DNA from: Bacilli bacterium
GTDB taxonomy: Bacteria > Bacillota_I > Bacilli_A > RF39 > UBA660
Assembly (NCBI GenBank): GCA_017411405.1
Contig: JAFQQE010000011.1
Location: forward strand, 1-50,097
DNA length: 50,097 nucleotides
Direction of reading: 5' to 3'
The notes below the pieces were generated by a model that had not been told where the DNA came from, made no database searches, and worked only from the letters and a program-made list of their open reading frames with translations. The translations under genes and the position numbers were made by a program. Within the stretch, counting starts at the first letter, position 1, and each line of letters opens with the position of its first letter. Shown one piece after another: positions 1 to 7,570 of this stretch.

Positions 1-48
1 AATATCAATTTCCACTTTATTTTTTTCTGTTAATTGTTTATAATTCAT
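1..48 (-). CDS. IS30-like transposase, N-terminal fragment cut by window edge
   Basis: Only 16 codons are visible. The protein begins MNYKQLTEKNKVEIDI, which resembles the usual opening of IS30-family transposases, the helix-turn-helix segment that recognises the element ends. An AAGGAG ribosome binding site precedes the ATG at 46-48. The DDE catalytic domain lies outside the window, so the assignment rests on the N-terminus plus the adjacent terminal repeat. Confidence 0.55.
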   Translation of the reverse strand, partial: MNYKQLTEKNKVEIDI

Positions 49-133
49 GTATGGGCTCCTTCCTTGCCGGGTGGTGGGCCCTTTTATTATATCAAAAAGC
101 CGCACCTTAGTGGTGCGGTTCAAATTTCAATTT
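1..133 (-). mobile_element. Partial IS30-family insertion sequence, upstream end
   Basis: An insertion element runs off the left edge. It contains the first codons of a transposase and ends near 133 in a terminal-repeat-like sequence at 112-133 (core GGTGCGGTT). The same core, inverted, recurs at 49890-49910 with about two differences over 22 bases. A short hairpin (GCCGCACC/GGTGCGGT) sits at 99-119 just inside the end. The stretch 60-90 is conspicuously G/C-rich compared with its surroundings, which fits imported DNA. The element boundary is inferred, because no target duplication can be seen from one end. Confidence 0.6.
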
Positions 134-149
134 AGGAAAATGTACTTTA

Positions 150-881
150 TTAGTACATTTTATCAATACTATTTAAAAATTTTTTACTTGATAAATATAA
201 TCCTGTATATCTATCATAATAAATATTAATAAATCTATCTATATTGTTAATAACAGTATCACTTATTTTTAATTCACTTATTGAACTAACATCTATTAAG
301 TAATACATTCTTAACATTTTTATAGTTTTATCATCATATATGAATTCATTAGTAAAGCAATTCTTACAAACATAACCTCCAATATCTCCATCAATAGTTA
401 AAATATCTTTTTTATTACCACATTTACTACATGAATTAAAATTAATTCCTACACCTAAATAATCTAATACTTTTAATTCATATATGTTAGTTAATACTTT
501 AGGATTTAATTTATTATTCATTTTTAAAATAACATTTATAAATAAATTATATAAATTATCAAATTCATAAGTTTGTTTTATTACTTGATTAGTTAATTCT
601 ACTATATAACTTAAATAACTTATTAATAATAAGTCATTTTTTATATTAACTAATTCATTTATACTTACTGCTTCTTTTAATAAACTAAGTTTATTATTAT
701 CTTTTTTATCTATTAAAAATTTACCATAAGTAAATTTAGATGTATTTACTCTTAAATTACTCTTTAAACTTTTAGCTCCTTTTGCTATACATCCTATTAC
801 TCCATCATTCGTAAATATATTTACTATTTTAGATGTATCTCCATAAGGTACTTCACTAAGTATGAACCCTTCTACTTCCAA
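150..881 (-). CDS. recO: DNA repair protein RecO
   Basis: RecO loads RecA onto SSB-coated single strands in the RecFOR recombination pathway. The 243-residue protein has an N-terminal OB-fold segment beginning EVEGFILSEVPYGDTSKIV, a helical middle, and a four-cysteine zinc site (C151, C154, C172, C175). Length is normal for the family. The start is a TTG at 879-881. A TAA stop lies immediately upstream in frame, so no earlier start is possible, and GAAGTGA provides the ribosome binding site. That site overlaps the stop of the preceding yqzL, which points to translational coupling. It is the last gene of the era cluster before the IS30-like end. Confidence 0.93.
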   Translation of the reverse strand: MEVEGFILSEVPYGDTSKIVNIFTNDGVIGCIAKGAKSLKSNLRVNTSKFTYGKFLIDKKDNNKLSLLKEAVSINELVNIKNDLLLISYLSYIVELTNQVIKQTYEFDNLYNLFINVILKMNNKLNPKVLTNIYELKVLDYLGVGINFNSCSKCGNKKDILTIDGDIGGYVCKNCFTNEFIYDDKTIKMLRMYYLIDVSSISELKISDTVINNIDRFINIYYDRYTGLYLSSKKFLNSIDKMY

Positions 882-887
882 TTAAAA

Positions 888-965
888 TCACTTCTTTTTA
901 TATTCTAAATAATATTCTATTTTTCCTGTTTTTTTAAACAATTCCCATAATTCTTTTTTATTCAT
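888..965 (-). CDS. yqzL: YqzL-like micropeptide (25 aa)
   Basis: A 25-codon reading frame with an AAGGGA ribosome binding site sits directly upstream of recO and ends 6 bases before its TTG. The sequence LWELFKKTGKIEYYLEYKK follows the pattern of the short YqzL proteins (W-x-x-F-x-x-T-G-x-x-x-x-Y-L) that Bacillus encodes between era and recO. Both sequence pattern and position support the call. It is shorter than the roughly 45-residue Bacillus form because the C-terminal tail is missing. Its role is unknown in the family. Confidence 0.7.
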   Translation of the reverse strand: MNKKELWELFKKTGKIEYYLEYKKK

Positions 966-1018
966 TTTTTATATCCCTTTCTTACTCTCATTAATAAGAT
1001 GGGATAAATTTCTATATT

Positions 1019-1837
1019 TTATTCACTTAAAAATATATTTTTTTCTTTTATAGATTTAAATAAACAATAATTATATGGTAATTTATTTAAATTCATATAA
1101 TTTATTATATTTTCTATATTTTCGTTGCTTATATTATCTTTTTCTTTTATTAATTCTATAAATTCATTAAGTTTATATTTTTTATCATTTATATGATATT
1201 TGTTTAAATATATTTTAACATTATCTATTAAAAAGTTAGAGAATAATTCTTTATTATTATTTAAATAATATATTAATAAATTAGCTTCCCAACCTAATTC
1301 TTTATAATAATCTAATATATCAAAAGGTTTATCATTAACCAAATCATCACTTATTTTATCTACAATATTTTTTACTTTTTCCAAATTATTTTTATTAAAA
1401 TCATTTTCTCTTTTTAGAAATCTTTTTAATATTTCTTTTTCATGATCTTTTAAATAATTATTTTTATAATTATTTATAAATTTTATAAAATAATCATAAT
1501 CTAACTCATTATTTTCTACATATAATTTTATATTATGTTTATCTTCTTTTATATAATTATTAATGATGTTTATTATTCTTTCTGTATCTTTTCTTTTACT
1601 TGTTTTTTTATTGTTAAATTCTTTTTTTCCATACTTTAATGTATATTCTAAATAAAGTTTATTAACACTATTATTTTTATCTGACTCTATTTTTAATTCT
1701 TTTAAATAACCAGTAACTATATCATTAAATTCATTTAAAGTTATTTTTTCTTGTTTAATAAATTTATTAATGGAATCAATACTACCATTAGAATCTATGT
1801 AAAATTTTAAATAGTTTTCTTCTTTAGTCTTCAACAT
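1019..1837 (-). CDS. Hypothetical Lys/Asn-rich protein between era and yqzL
   Basis: I do not recognise this 272-residue protein. It is predicted soluble and mostly helical, very rich in K, N, I and E, with no signal peptide, membrane segment or clear catalytic motif. Its start overlaps the 3' end of era (in-frame TTG at 1843 and ATG at 1837; ATG preferred), so the two are probably co-translated. In Bacillus nothing comparable lies between era and yqzL-recO, so this looks lineage-specific. Repeated helical segments with aromatic/K-rich patterns (KFINNYKNNYL, KFIKQEKITL) may reflect helical repeats, but this is not certain. Confidence 0.7.
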   Translation of the reverse strand: MLKTKEENYLKFYIDSNGSIDSINKFIKQEKITLNEFNDIVTGYLKELKIESDKNNSVNKLYLEYTLKYGKKEFNNKKTSKRKDTERIINIINNYIKEDKHNIKLYVENNELDYDYFIKFINNYKNNYLKDHEKEILKRFLKRENDFNKNNLEKVKNIVDKISDDLVNDKPFDILDYYKELGWEANLLIYYLNNNKELFSNFLIDNVKIYLNKYHINDKKYKLNEFIELIKEKDNISNENIENIINYMNLNKLPYNYCLFKSIKEKNIFLSE

Positions 1838-2705
1838 AACCAAATTCTTTTAAATATTTTTCTTTATCTCGCCAATTTGGTATTGTTTTTACATATAATT
1901 CTAAATAAACTTGTTTTCTTAATTCGTTTTCTAAATCTACTCTAGCACGTGATCCTATTTCTTTTAACATATTACCACCGCGTCCTATTATTATTCTTTT
2001 TAATGAATCTCTACTTACTATTATATCTACACTAATATTTACTATGCTACTTTTTTCTTGATATTTAGTAGTTAAACAAGTAACTGCATGAGGAACTTCT
2101 TCTTTAGTTAATTCTAATATTTTTTCTCTTACGAATTCACTTGCTAAAAAGTATTTGCTAGCATTAGTTATTACACCATCATCATAGTATTTTACGTTAT
2201 CGTTTAGATATTTCTTTATAACTTTTAATAATCTATCTACATTATCATTTTTTAGTGCAGATATAGGAATTATTTCAGCAAAGTCATATAAATCTTTATA
2301 AGCATTTATAGCATTCATTATTCCAGCATTATCTAATCTATCAATTTTATTTAAAACTAATATAACAGGAACATCATTGTTTTTTAATGCATTTATAATA
2401 AACTTATCTCCTTTACCTATTCCACCACTTGCATCAACTGTAAAAAGGATCGCATCTATACTTTCAATTGCACTATAGGCTTCTTTATTTAATTCTCTTC
2501 CTAATTTATCTTGTGGTTTATGTATACCTGGTGTATCTACAAATACTATTTGAGTATCCTCATCATTATATACTCCATGAATAGAATTTCTAGTTGTTCC
2601 TGCTACATCACTTGTTATTGCAACTTTATTATTTATAATTGTATTTAATAATGTACTTTTTCCTGTATTAGGTCTTCCTATTATACTAACAAATCCACTT
2701 TTCAT
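1824..2705 (-). CDS. era: GTPase Era
   Basis: Era is an essential GTPase that binds 16S rRNA during 30S subunit maturation. The 293-residue protein has the G1 motif GRPNTGKST (10-18), G3 DTPG (57-60), G4 NKID (119-122), and a C-terminal KH RNA-binding domain with IIGRGGNMLKEIG. Length is typical. The ATG at 2705 has an AGGAGG site seven bases upstream. It follows two paralogous unknown genes and shares a cluster with cdd and ybeY as in Bacillus. Confidence 0.97.
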   Translation of the reverse strand: MKSGFVSIIGRPNTGKSTLLNTIINNKVAITSDVAGTTRNSIHGVYNDEDTQIVFVDTPGIHKPQDKLGRELNKEAYSAIESIDAILFTVDASGGIGKGDKFIINALKNNDVPVILVLNKIDRLDNAGIMNAINAYKDLYDFAEIIPISALKNDNVDRLLKVIKKYLNDNVKYYDDGVITNASKYFLASEFVREKILELTKEEVPHAVTCLTTKYQEKSSIVNISVDIIVSRDSLKRIIIGRGGNMLKEIGSRARVDLENELRKQVYLELYVKTIPNWRDKEKYLKEFGYVED

Positions 2706-2718
2706 TTTGTACCTCCTA

Positions 2719-3339
2719 TTAAATTATTTTTTTTCTTAATTTATAACCTATTTCATTAATTGTTTTTTTATCTAAATAAGCTTTTTTAGTCATTTTAGAT
2801 AAATCATAATTTGATTTAGTTATTATGTATTCTTTTCCATTACCAAAATTATCCATATGATAAAGTTTTTCAGGTTCATTGTTTTCTTCATAACCAAAAA
2901 AATCTTCTTTACTTAAATTTTTATAAATATTTAAAGTGGTATCAAAACTAATTTCTTCTTTTTTTATAAATCTATATAAATCATATTCTTTAGGATTTTC
3001 TTGCCATCTATGATGTTTTTCCATTTCAAAAATATTATCTCCTGTATACCACTTTTGGTAATCACTTACTATTACTTTTAAACCTAATAAATAATTATTT
3101 GTTTCTATTAATTTTTCTCTATCTTTTTTATATTTATTTTTTATACTATATCGTAACATATATTTTCTTAAATCTAGAGAATTAGATATTGGTTTTAAAG
3201 AAGTTAAATCAATATTATCTTTATTATATATTTCATTATTATTACTCAATAAATCAATATATGTATCTTTATCTTTTACATATAATAGTATTTCTTTTCC
3301 TTCTTTATTAAATGCTGTAAATACTCTTTCTGTATTCAT
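2719..3339 (-). CDS. Hypothetical protein, paralogue A of a three-member family
   Basis: A 206-residue soluble protein of unknown function. The first 20 residues (MNTERVFTAFNKEGKEILLY) are identical to the next gene upstream (3439-4083), and a KKDREKLIET block is shared; the rest has diverged strongly. A more distant third copy lies at 40904-41473. The ribosome binding site GGGAGG and about 50 bases upstream are also near-identical to the sister copy, because the duplicated segment carried the 3' end of the cytidine deaminase gene with it. No catalytic motif is apparent. N-terminal strands followed by a basic helical region are suggested by composition. Confidence 0.75.
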   Translation of the reverse strand: MNTERVFTAFNKEGKEILLYVKDKDTYIDLLSNNNEIYNKDNIDLTSLKPISNSLDLRKYMLRYSIKNKYKKDREKLIETNNYLLGLKVIVSDYQKWYTGDNIFEMEKHHRWQENPKEYDLYRFIKKEEISFDTTLNIYKNLSKEDFFGYEENNEPEKLYHMDNFGNGKEYIITKSNYDLSKMTKKAYLDKKTINEIGYKLRKKII

Positions 3340-3351
3340 TCCAATTCCTCC

Positions 3352-3402
3352 CTAATAAATGTTATTGTATAAATTACCCACTTTTAAAACTCTTGTATCT
3401 AT
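3352..3402 (-). pseudogene. Relic of cytidine deaminase 3' end (duplication scar)
   Basis: Read on the minus strand this stretch encodes DTRVLKVGNLYNNIY followed by TAG, the same ending as the degenerate cytidine deaminase at 4096-4464. No start or upstream body is present. It marks where a segment made of the deaminase tail plus the following hypothetical gene was tandemly duplicated. The DNA match to 4096-4146 is nearly exact. Confidence 0.8.
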
Positions 3403-3438
3403 ATTTTTTTAATACTAACAAGTTCTCTATTAATAAGT

Positions 3439-4083
3439 TTACTTATCGTTATTTTCTAATACTTCTTTTCTTGTTTGGTTTGCATATTCATAAACTAATT
3501 TTTTTTCTAAATAAGTCTCTTTAATCTTTGATTCTAAAGTATTTTCTGATAGCATTACATACTTCATATTCTCACCAAAATTTGGATTAGATGAAATATC
3601 TTTGGGTTCATTAAAAAAACCAAAATAAGTATTGTGATCATATAAATTTTTATATAATTTAAAATTATAATCTTTATCAAAAGTTATTGATTTTGAATAT
3701 ATATATAACCCCATTACTTTTCCACTAGTATCCCACTTATAATGGGTGTTATAAAGTGGTATATTATAAAAACGCCAACCTGAATCTATTTTTGTTGTTT
3801 TCAAATTTATTATATTTTGTCTTAAACCAAATAAAACATTTTTTGTTTCTATTAATTTTTCTCTATCTTTTTTATATTTTCTTGTTATGCTAGATTTTAA
3901 CATATGTTTAAAAAGATTTAAACTTTTTGATGCATGAATTATAGTTTCTAAGTCTATATCTTCTTTAGGATATACTGAATTATTTTCACTATTTAAATCT
4001 ATATAAGTATCTCTATCCTTTCTATATAAAAGTATTTCTTTTCCTTCTTTATTAAATGCTGTAAATACTCTTTCTGTATTCAT
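3439..4083 (-). CDS. Hypothetical protein, paralogue B of a three-member family
   Basis: A 214-residue protein of unknown function and sister of 2719-3339. It shares the first 20 residues, the motif D-TYIDL near residue 25-30, and KKDREKLIETK-V around residue 75. Residues 90-190 carry many aromatic residues and differ from the sister copy. The start at 4083 sits just after the TAG of the degenerate cytidine deaminase, with GGGAGG spaced properly, so both are likely read from one transcript. The near-identity of the 5' ends against the divergence of the bodies suggests recent gene conversion of the 5' region or strong constraint on it. Confidence 0.75.
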   Translation of the reverse strand: MNTERVFTAFNKEGKEILLYRKDRDTYIDLNSENNSVYPKEDIDLETIIHASKSLNLFKHMLKSSITRKYKKDREKLIETKNVLFGLRQNIINLKTTKIDSGWRFYNIPLYNTHYKWDTSGKVMGLYIYSKSITFDKDYNFKLYKNLYDHNTYFGFFNEPKDISSNPNFGENMKYVMLSENTLESKIKETYLEKKLVYEYANQTRKEVLENNDK

Positions 4084-4095
4084 TCCAATTCCTCC

Positions 4096-4464
4096 CTAAT
4101 AAATGTTATTGTATAAATTACCTACTTTTAAAACTCTTGTATCTTCATCTATTGTATAAAGTATTACACTTTTTACAGGTTCAAAGAATTCTGTTATTAC
4201 CCTTTCATTTAAATATTTTAAATCACTAATATTTTTTGTTCCAACCATAATATAAATTTTATCAAAATCCCCATATTTATATCCATTAGCGACTGCTCTT
4301 CCTATTGCAATTTGTTCGGCATAAATTCCATCTCTAAATATTGCATTTTTTACAGTTACTCCACTAAATTTACTACCATCTTTCATAACTACTATGCTAG
4401 CAAAACATTTTGTATCGTATGGAGAATATGAGTTTGATAATAATCTTTTTAATTCACTTATCAT
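4096..4464 (-). CDS. Cytidine deaminase-like protein lacking all zinc ligands
   Basis: A 122-residue member of the cytidine deaminase fold, aligned along its length with the adjacent 4454-4849 gene. The key residues are replaced: the zinc cysteine of CAEQ is Tyr48 (YAEQ), and the two cysteines of PCxxC are Lys83 and Asn86. The proton-shuttle Glu50 is kept. Without zinc it should not deaminate. Family members are dimers or tetramers with shared active sites, so this copy may be a regulatory or structural partner of its active neighbour, or may bind nucleosides. It overlaps that neighbour by 11 bases, which fits co-translation. The assignment to the fold is firm; the role is inferred. Confidence 0.85.
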   Translation of the reverse strand: MISELKRLLSNSYSPYDTKCFASIVVMKDGSKFSGVTVKNAIFRDGIYAEQIAIGRAVANGYKYGDFDKIYIMVGTKNISDLKYLNERVITEFFEPVKSVILYTIDEDTRVLKVGNLYNNIY

Positions 4465-4849
4465 TAACTAGCTCCCTTTCTGAAAAAGTGTAAGGACATA
4501 AATCACTAATTTTATAAATTGTCTCTTCTCCTTCACTATTATAACTAATTACTTTTTTATCTAATTCAAAAAATTCTACTAGATATTGTCTACATAAAAA
4601 ACAAGGTGTTATAGAATAATCATCATCTCCAAGTAGATATAATTCTAAAAAATCTCCTTTTGTATAACCTTCTGATATGGCTGTGCCTATTGCAACTTGT
4701 TCAGCACACATTCCATCTTTAAAAGAAGGATTTTCTACATTTACACCATGAAAAGTTTTTCCATCTTTCATTTTAACAATACAAGCAACTTTATAATTGC
4801 TTATATTTGAATAACTATTTTTTATAATTTTTTTTAATTCTTCAAACAT
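4454..4849 (-). CDS. cdd: Cytidine deaminase
   Basis: Deaminates cytidine and deoxycytidine to uridine and deoxyuridine in pyrimidine salvage. The 131-residue protein has the complete zinc site: C48-A-E50-Q and P-C83-F-L-C86, with Glu50 as the catalytic proton shuttle. Length is normal for the tetrameric short form. It starts at 4849 just after ybeY and overlaps the following inactive paralogue. Bacillus also has cdd in the ybeY-era cluster, which supports orthology. Confidence 0.93.
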   Translation of the reverse strand: MFEELKKIIKNSYSNISNYKVACIVKMKDGKTFHGVNVENPSFKDGMCAEQVAIGTAISEGYTKGDFLELYLLGDDDYSITPCFLCRQYLVEFFELDKKVISYNSEGEETIYKISDLCPYTFSERELVNDK

Positions 4850-4856
4850 AATATCA

Positions 4857-5294
4857 CTACCTAATCCCTAATTCTTCTAATATTTCTTTTTGTAATCCAA
4901 ACATGATTTTTTCATCTTCTTCATTCATGTGATCATAACCTAGTAAATGAAGTATTCCATGTAATACGAGAAAACTTAATTCTCTTTTTTCACTATGACC
5001 ATATTCTAAAGCTTGGCTTTTCATTTTTGGTATCGATATAAATATATCTCCCAAACTATTCATAATTGCATCTATATGTTTATTATCATTTAGTGCAAAA
5101 GATAATACATCTGTTGTTCTATCTATTCCTCTATATTGTTTATTCATTTCATGCATTTTTTCATCATCAATAAATATAATATCAAATAAACTATCTTTTA
5201 TTTTTAATTTTTTCATAGTATACTCTATTACTTCATTTAAATAATCGTATTCATCATAACCATATTCATCTATTATTTCATAATCTATATTCAT
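4857..5294 (-). CDS. ybeY: Endoribonuclease YbeY
   Basis: YbeY is a zinc-dependent endoribonuclease involved in 16S rRNA 3' maturation and ribosome quality control. The protein carries the signature HGILHLLGYDH with the three metal-binding histidines, plus DVLSFALND. The ATG at 5292-5294 is chosen because it has GGAGG four to five bases upstream and overlaps the stop of the upstream gene as ATGA. A longer frame beginning at 5360 would add 22 residues absent from the family. At 145 residues the length is typical. Confidence 0.95.
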   Translation of the reverse strand: MNIDYEIIDEYGYDEYDYLNEVIEYTMKKLKIKDSLFDIIFIDDEKMHEMNKQYRGIDRTTDVLSFALNDNKHIDAIMNSLGDIFISIPKMKSQALEYGHSEKRELSFLVLHGILHLLGYDHMNEEDEKIMFGLQKEILEELGIR

Positions 5295-5908
5295 AATACC
5301 TCCAACAATCCATAATAATTTAATAAAAATAAAGTTCCTAATATCATAAGTATTATCCATAGTATATTAAAGAACCAATTCTTATTTAATACTTTTGGTA
5401 GTTTATTTTTTATAAAACTAAATATTCTATAAATTATATATCCAATTATTCCACCTAGTAAATTTAATATAATATCATCTATATCAAAACTTCTACCTAT
5501 ATTCATTTGTATTATTTCTATACTTAAAGATGTTACTAATGTCATAAATATATTTATTATAATACTTTTATTTTTTAGTTTATTATTTACAAAATAACCA
5601 AATGGAACAAATAATAAAACATTACCTAGTACATTTTTATAAAACAAACTACTATTATATGGATATCTCATAATTTCTTTAAATGGTATAAAGTTATTTG
5701 AGAAACTTTCAAAGTCAGTTGTCGTTACTAGTTCAAATAATAAAAACATATATATTAAAAATATTAACATACTTAATTCTTTATAAAATATAAATTCTTT
5801 TTTATTAATTATTATATCTACTATTCTTACAGAAACTAATACAATGATAAATAATATTAACATAGGCCAAACATTTTTAATTACTACATTAACTTCGTTA
5901 GGTATCAT
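5291..5908 (-). CDS. VanZ-like membrane protein
   Basis: A 205-residue membrane protein with about five hydrophobic segments. The central part (NVLGNVLLFVPFGYF, then SLSIEIIQ and RSFDIDDIILNLLGGIIGY) matches the VanZ family, named after a teicoplanin-resistance accessory protein; most members have no known function. It overlaps ybeY by four bases (ATGA). In Bacillus the diacylglycerol kinase gene occupies roughly this position, so a VanZ-like gene appears to have taken that slot. A possible promoter upstream is TTGAAA, 18 bases, TACAAT. Confidence 0.85.
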   Translation of the reverse strand: MIPNEVNVVIKNVWPMLILFIIVLVSVRIVDIIINKKEFIFYKELSMLIFLIYMFLLFELVTTTDFESFSNNFIPFKEIMRYPYNSSLFYKNVLGNVLLFVPFGYFVNNKLKNKSIIINIFMTLVTSLSIEIIQMNIGRSFDIDDIILNLLGGIIGYIIYRIFSFIKNKLPKVLNKNWFFNILWIILMILGTLFLLNYYGLLEVL

Positions 5909-6043
5909 AATATCACTCCTTTTAATAAATATAACTTCATATATATTGTACTATTAAATGATGCTTTTTTCAAAACTTTTTTATATTAATATATAATAAT
6001 AATTTATATTTTTTTAATTCGTTTATGAAAGGTGGTTATATTA

Positions 6044-6103
6044 ATGAAAAATAAAGGAATTTCTCAATTTATTATTACATTACTATCCATAAATAACCCA
6101 TAA
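6044..6103 (+). CDS. Possible 19-residue peptide
   Basis: A short plus-strand frame MKNKGISQFIITLLSINNP is preceded by a strong AAAGGTGG ribosome binding site at good spacing, in the gap between two minus-strand operons. It has a basic start, a hydrophobic middle and a polar end. An AT-rich stretch with a TATAAT-like hexamer lies about 50 bases upstream, but I see no good -35. The following hairpin at 6113-6146 could stop its transcript. It may be chance: the evidence is the ribosome binding site only. Confidence 0.3.
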   Translation: MKNKGISQFIITLLSINNP

Positions 6104-6146
6104 AAAACAAAAGCATCTAAAATTAACAATCGTTGATTTCAGATGC
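6101..6146 (-). terminator. Intrinsic terminator of the yqfC-yqfD transcript
   Basis: The arms GCATCT-AAATTAAC and GTTGATTT-AGATGC form a stem of about 15 pairs with a 4-base loop. On the minus strand it is followed by a T-rich tract (CTTTTGTTTTTTAT). It lies 40 bases after the yqfD stop. It could act in the plus direction too, though the T-tract there is weak. Confidence 0.75.
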
Positions 6147-6186
6147 ATATTCTTTTATGCAAGTTTTATTGACATATTCAATGTAC

Positions 6187-7311
6187 TTATTGATTTTCAC
6201 TAGTATTTTTATTTAATATTTGTGAAATACCTATATTTTCTTCTGTTATTACAAATACATCTAAAGTAATTTTATCATTATTAATAGATTTATTTAAAAT
6301 CTTTTTATCTATAATTTTTCCAATATTATTTAATTTATCTTTAAATTTATTATCTATTTCTTTCAATGCTTTATTTAATAATTCTTCTTCGTTATATAAA
6401 TATTCTACTTCTTTATATTCTAATTCTTTATATAAAGAAATAAATCTATTTTTAAATATATATTCTTTATCATACTTATTATATTTATTTTTTCTTAATA
6501 TTTTATTATTAATTATTAAATTATATCTTTTTTTATCAGTATATTCTTTTTTTGTATATTTTCTTTCTACAGTAATACTAGTATTATACCAGACTTTTCC
6601 CATAACAATACCATTTGCACATACATTACCTTTTATTTCTTCATTAAGAAGTATATCACCACTTATTAATACATCTTCTTTTCTAACATAATCATTAATG
6701 CCTACTTTTATTTCTCCTTTAGTACTATATATATTTGTTATTAATGCATCTTTATTAGAAATTATATTACAATATTCATCACTATCTTTTATTTCATCTA
6801 TTATTCTTTCTTCTATTCTTACTATGTAAGTCATACCTATATTAGTTATACTTATCCATTCTAGTTTATCTTTATTATTATTTAATATATTATCTTTTAT
6901 AGTTTCTAATTCATTAAAATCCTTCTTTAAACTATATTTTTTTATTCCATTATTTTCTAATTCATTATAAACTAATTCTCTTATATTTTTATTACTATGT
7001 ATTACATTTACTTTTAATATAATATTTGATATTAAGTACATAATTATTAAACATAGTATAAAAAATACTATAAAATATTTTTGTTTATATATTTTTTCTA
7101 ATATCTTTTCTTTTCCTAATTTACTATATTCATTTATTTCTGAATAATAATTATATATTTTTATATTTTTAAGATCTTTTTTATTTATTTTAACTATTAT
7201 TTCTTTTTTATTTATATATTTTATATCATATAATTCTATATTTCTTTTTATACATTTATCTATAAATCTTTTTATATTATTTTTTACATTAATTAATATA
7301 TAATCATTCAT
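6187..7311 (-). CDS. yqfD: Sporulation protein YqfD
   Basis: A 374-residue protein with a cytoplasmic N-terminal region, one membrane helix around residues 80-96 and a large external domain. It carries family features: WISITNIGMTYIVRIEER, NIISNKDALITNIYSTKGEIKVGINDYV, and SGDILL. YqfD proteins are needed for efficient sporulation in Bacillus and are expressed in the mother cell. The gene overlaps yqfC by eight bases, as in Bacillus. Bacillus continues with phoH and yqfF before ybeY; here those are absent and a 280-base gap follows. Confidence 0.9.
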   Translation of the reverse strand: MNDYILINVKNNIKRFIDKCIKRNIELYDIKYINKKEIIVKINKKDLKNIKIYNYYSEINEYSKLGKEKILEKIYKQKYFIVFFILCLIIMYLISNIILKVNVIHSNKNIRELVYNELENNGIKKYSLKKDFNELETIKDNILNNNKDKLEWISITNIGMTYIVRIEERIIDEIKDSDEYCNIISNKDALITNIYSTKGEIKVGINDYVRKEDVLISGDILLNEEIKGNVCANGIVMGKVWYNTSITVERKYTKKEYTDKKRYNLIINNKILRKNKYNKYDKEYIFKNRFISLYKELEYKEVEYLYNEEELLNKALKEIDNKFKDKLNNIGKIIDKKILNKSINNDKITLDVFVITEENIGISQILNKNTSENQ

Positions 7312-7543
7312 ATATTTTCTCCACTTTGTTTATATTTCCTTTAATTAAAAGTTCGTTTTCTTGTAATTTTGTTATTAATAAATCATTACCACTTATAACA
7401 ACTATTAGATTGGGTAATTTTAATTTTATTAATTTATCACTGAATTTTAATATATCTAAATATTTATAAATATATATGTAGTTAGAATATATAATAATAT
7501 AATAGTCTTCTTTTTTTAGATAACTTTTAAATATTTCTATCAC
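7304..7543 (-). CDS. yqfC: Sporulation protein YqfC (YabP/YqfC family)
   Basis: A 79-residue protein of the YabP/YqfC fold: short beta strands such as DYYIIIYSNYIYIYKYLDIL and PNLIVVISGNDLLITKL ending in a strand with G-x-I. It directly precedes yqfD as in spore formers. The start is a GTG at 7541-7543: an in-frame TGA lies three codons upstream and no in-frame ATG fits. Just upstream a CATATAAT hexamer (7560-7567) with GAATAA 12 bases before it resembles a mother-cell sigma-E promoter. That reading is tentative. Confidence 0.8.
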   Translation of the reverse strand: MIEIFKSYLKKEDYYIIIYSNYIYIYKYLDILKFSDKLIKLKLPNLIVVISGNDLLITKLQENELLIKGNINKVEKIYE

Positions 7544-7570
7544 TATTATTCACCATTTAATTATATGCAA

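Noticed and set aside
47-229. Plus-strand 60-codon frame at the left edge
   Set aside because: It spans the transposase start, the terminal repeat and the end of recO; no ribosome binding site and composition unlike the genes here.
4857-5360. Longer ybeY starting at 5360
   Set aside because: The extra 22 residues overlap the upstream gene deeply and are absent from YbeY; the ATG at 5294 has GGAGG and an ATGA overlap.
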